From Bacillus sp. FJAT-26390 (GTDB taxonomy: Bacteria > Bacillota > Bacilli > Paenibacillales > Paenibacillaceae): a DNA stretch of 64,000 nucleotides. The DNA lies in assembly GCF_001682865.1 (NCBI RefSeq), contig NZ_MAQX01000034.1:351569-415568 (forward strand), given 5' to 3'. The notes beneath the pieces are model-generated. The model saw only the letters and a list, made by a program, of their open reading frames with translations, did no database searches and had not been told where the DNA came from. Each line of letters opens with the position of its first letter. Positions within the stretch are counted from its first letter, which is position 1. Shown piece after piece: positions 62,754-64,000 of this stretch. A program made the position numbers and the translations under genes.

Positions 62754-64000
62754 TTGTTTAATTTAAGCCAAGTATCGAAGCCTATCAAAACCTCACTGCT
62801 CGTAACGATCCTTCTCGTATTCGCAATCAGTACCGCATGCGTTCTCATTTACGGAGACTACTTCTTGCTGGGCACCTATGAAAAATTAAACAATGATGAC
62901 GTGAAATACGTAAACAGCGCAAAAATCTTACTGAACAAACATACGCTTGCTTACAATAGCGGCGAGTCGCCGTCCTCCTTCATTATGCCTGGCATGCCGT
63001 TTGTTTTGTCCGGTTTAATGCTCATTTTCGGGCAGGGGGACGCTGCCGTAATTGCGTTTCGCGTTTTGCAGGCGGCGCTGCAGGCTTTCTCCATTTATCT
63101 GATTTTCGTCATTGCGAATCAGCTGTTTAACAGCCGTGCCGCTCTTATTGCAAGCATTGCAACAGCGTTATATTTACCAGATTATTTCTCTTCTGGCGTT
63201 ATTTTGTCCGAGACGATATTCCGAACGATATTCATGCTGTTAATTTGCTTCAGCCTGCTCGCTTTAAAGAGCAATAAAACGAAGCATTATGTCATCGTCG
63301 CGGTTCTTGTCATACTCGGCTGCTACTTCAAACCGCATACCGGACTTTTTCCAGTCGTGTTATTCATACTGTGGTTGTTCAATAAAGTGTCTTGGAAAAC
63401 GATCGTCAAGCATACGGTTGTTATATCCATAACGATGGTGCTTCTGCTCTCTCCATGGTGGATACGCAACTACATCACGTTTGACGAGTTTATTCCGTTC
63501 ACCAAATCTGCCGGAAACCCGATGCTGTTAGGGGCTTTAATCAATAACGCTGCTCCTGCGCCGGCTTTCTTCGATGCTCACCCGGAATACGAGGGACGCG
63601 ATAGAGCCAGCTTATTTATAGGCTCAGACGATGCAATGGCTGATACGGCCAAAAAAATTATGCGTTATGGCTTTACGCAGCAGCCTACGGACTATTTGAA
63701 GTGGTATACGACCGAGAAAATTAAAGGGCTGTATCTCGGCCCCTACTACTGGCGAATGGTATTCGACATCCCTATTGCGTACGTCTATCCGCCGCATGTG
63801 CTGATGATGCTGATCGGCTCGGCAGGCTTGCTGCTCATGTTGTTCAACGCGGTTAGGCAGCGCAATATCCCTTACATGCTGCTGCTGCTGACGTTAGCCT
63901 ATTTTACCGTTATTTATATCCCGTTTGTCGCGTTCTCCAGATATGGATATCCGAATCTGTTTCTTATTTTCATTGCCGGGGCTTATCTGATTGATCGGAT
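62754..64000 (+). CDS. Membrane glycosyltransferase, ArnT/PMT-like (runs off window)
   Basis: Open frame to the window end, at least 415 residues. TTG start follows GAAAGGTG by 8 nt; TATAAT at 62717-62722 may be the promoter -10. It has many hydrophobic helices, and between the first two the sequence reads NDDVKYVNSAKILLNKH, typical of the acidic first extracellular loop of PMT-like glycosyltransferases. RYGYPN near the C-terminal side is also typical. It would transfer sugars from polyprenyl-phosphate at the outer membrane face. The 3' end is not in the window. Confidence 0.85.
   Translation, partial: MFNLSQVSKPIKTSLLVTILLVFAISTACVLIYGDYFLLGTYEKLNNDDVKYVNSAKILLNKHTLAYNSGESPSSFIMPGMPFVLSGLMLIFGQGDAAVIAFRVLQAALQAFSIYLIFVIANQLFNSRAALIASIATALYLPDYFSSGVILSETIFRTIFMLLICFSLLALKSNKTKHYVIVAVLVILGCYFKPHTGLFPVVLFILWLFNKVSWKTIVKHTVVISITMVLLLSPWWIRNYITFDEFIPFTKSAGNPMLLGALINNAAPAPAFFDAHPEYEGRDRASLFIGSDDAMADTAKKIMRYGFTQQPTDYLKWYTTEKIKGLYLGPYYWRMVFDIPIAYVYPPHVLMMLIGSAGLLLMLFNAVRQRNIPYMLLLLTLAYFTVIYIPFVAFSRYGYPNLFLIFIAGAYLIDR

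Overview
The window looks like a chromosome segment of a spore-forming, Gram-positive soil bacterium, most likely Paenibacillus or a close relative. Supporting features are strong AAGGAGG-type ribosome-binding sites with many GTG/TTG starts, a tryptophan T-box, YesM/YesN and Lpl-type sugar systems, a YheC/YheD spore-coat-type protein, S-layer homology domains and ykkC guanidine riboswitches. The identification rests on gene content read by eye; no database search was run.

Layout. 0-9.6 kb: trpS (cut by the window edge) behind a T-box; a YcgR/YcgQ-type pair behind a Zur-box-like site; a short chemoreceptor; a Fur-type fhuF; a fumarylacetoacetase-family enzyme; and secreted wall proteins (NodB deacetylase, LysM-3D, CAP). 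9.8-12.4 kb: an amidase and a PadR / HAAS / DUF4097 module. 12.5-18 kb: a carbohydrate block (MocA-like oxidoreductase, sugar epimerase, GH31 alpha-xylosidase, divergent AraC regulator). 18-25.7 kb: an HTH regulator with a large C-terminal domain, a Gly/Pro-rich lipoprotein, an MFS transporter, a ROK kinase, a metallo-hydrolase/TetR operon with twin operators, and ribokinase. 25.7-27.2 kb: no intact gene; it holds a short-palindrome repeat array and a scar where 3' halves of a divergent purA-like and lysR-like gene meet.

27.3-36 kb is a likely organosulfur block: HpaB-like oxygenase, SsuD, SfnG, an APC permease and two acyl-CoA-dehydrogenase-fold flavoproteins, with a divergent TetR regulator. 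It encodes five putative flavin-dependent oxygenases and no flavin reductase. 36-45 kb is a patchwork: an MFS gene, GNAT and PhyH remnants, a truncated group IIC intron beside a terminator, a frameshifted DNA alkylation repair gene, an SH3-amidase, an S-layer-type protein and a PIN-domain toxin-antitoxin pair.

45-54.5 kb is a guanidine nitrogen-use locus. One unit encodes a binding protein and permease, the other two DUF1989 proteins (carboxyguanidine deiminase type), a urea/guanidine carboxylase and an allophanate hydrolase. Each unit has its own guanidine-I riboswitch with terminator and a GlnR/TnrA-like site at its promoter, suggesting joint control by nitrogen status and guanidine. No ABC ATPase is encoded nearby. 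54.5-61.6 kb is a sugar ABC importer (two permeases, lipoprotein) with a YesM/YesN two-component system. 61.8-64 kb holds a YheC/YheD-type protein and the start of a membrane glycosyltransferase that runs off the window.
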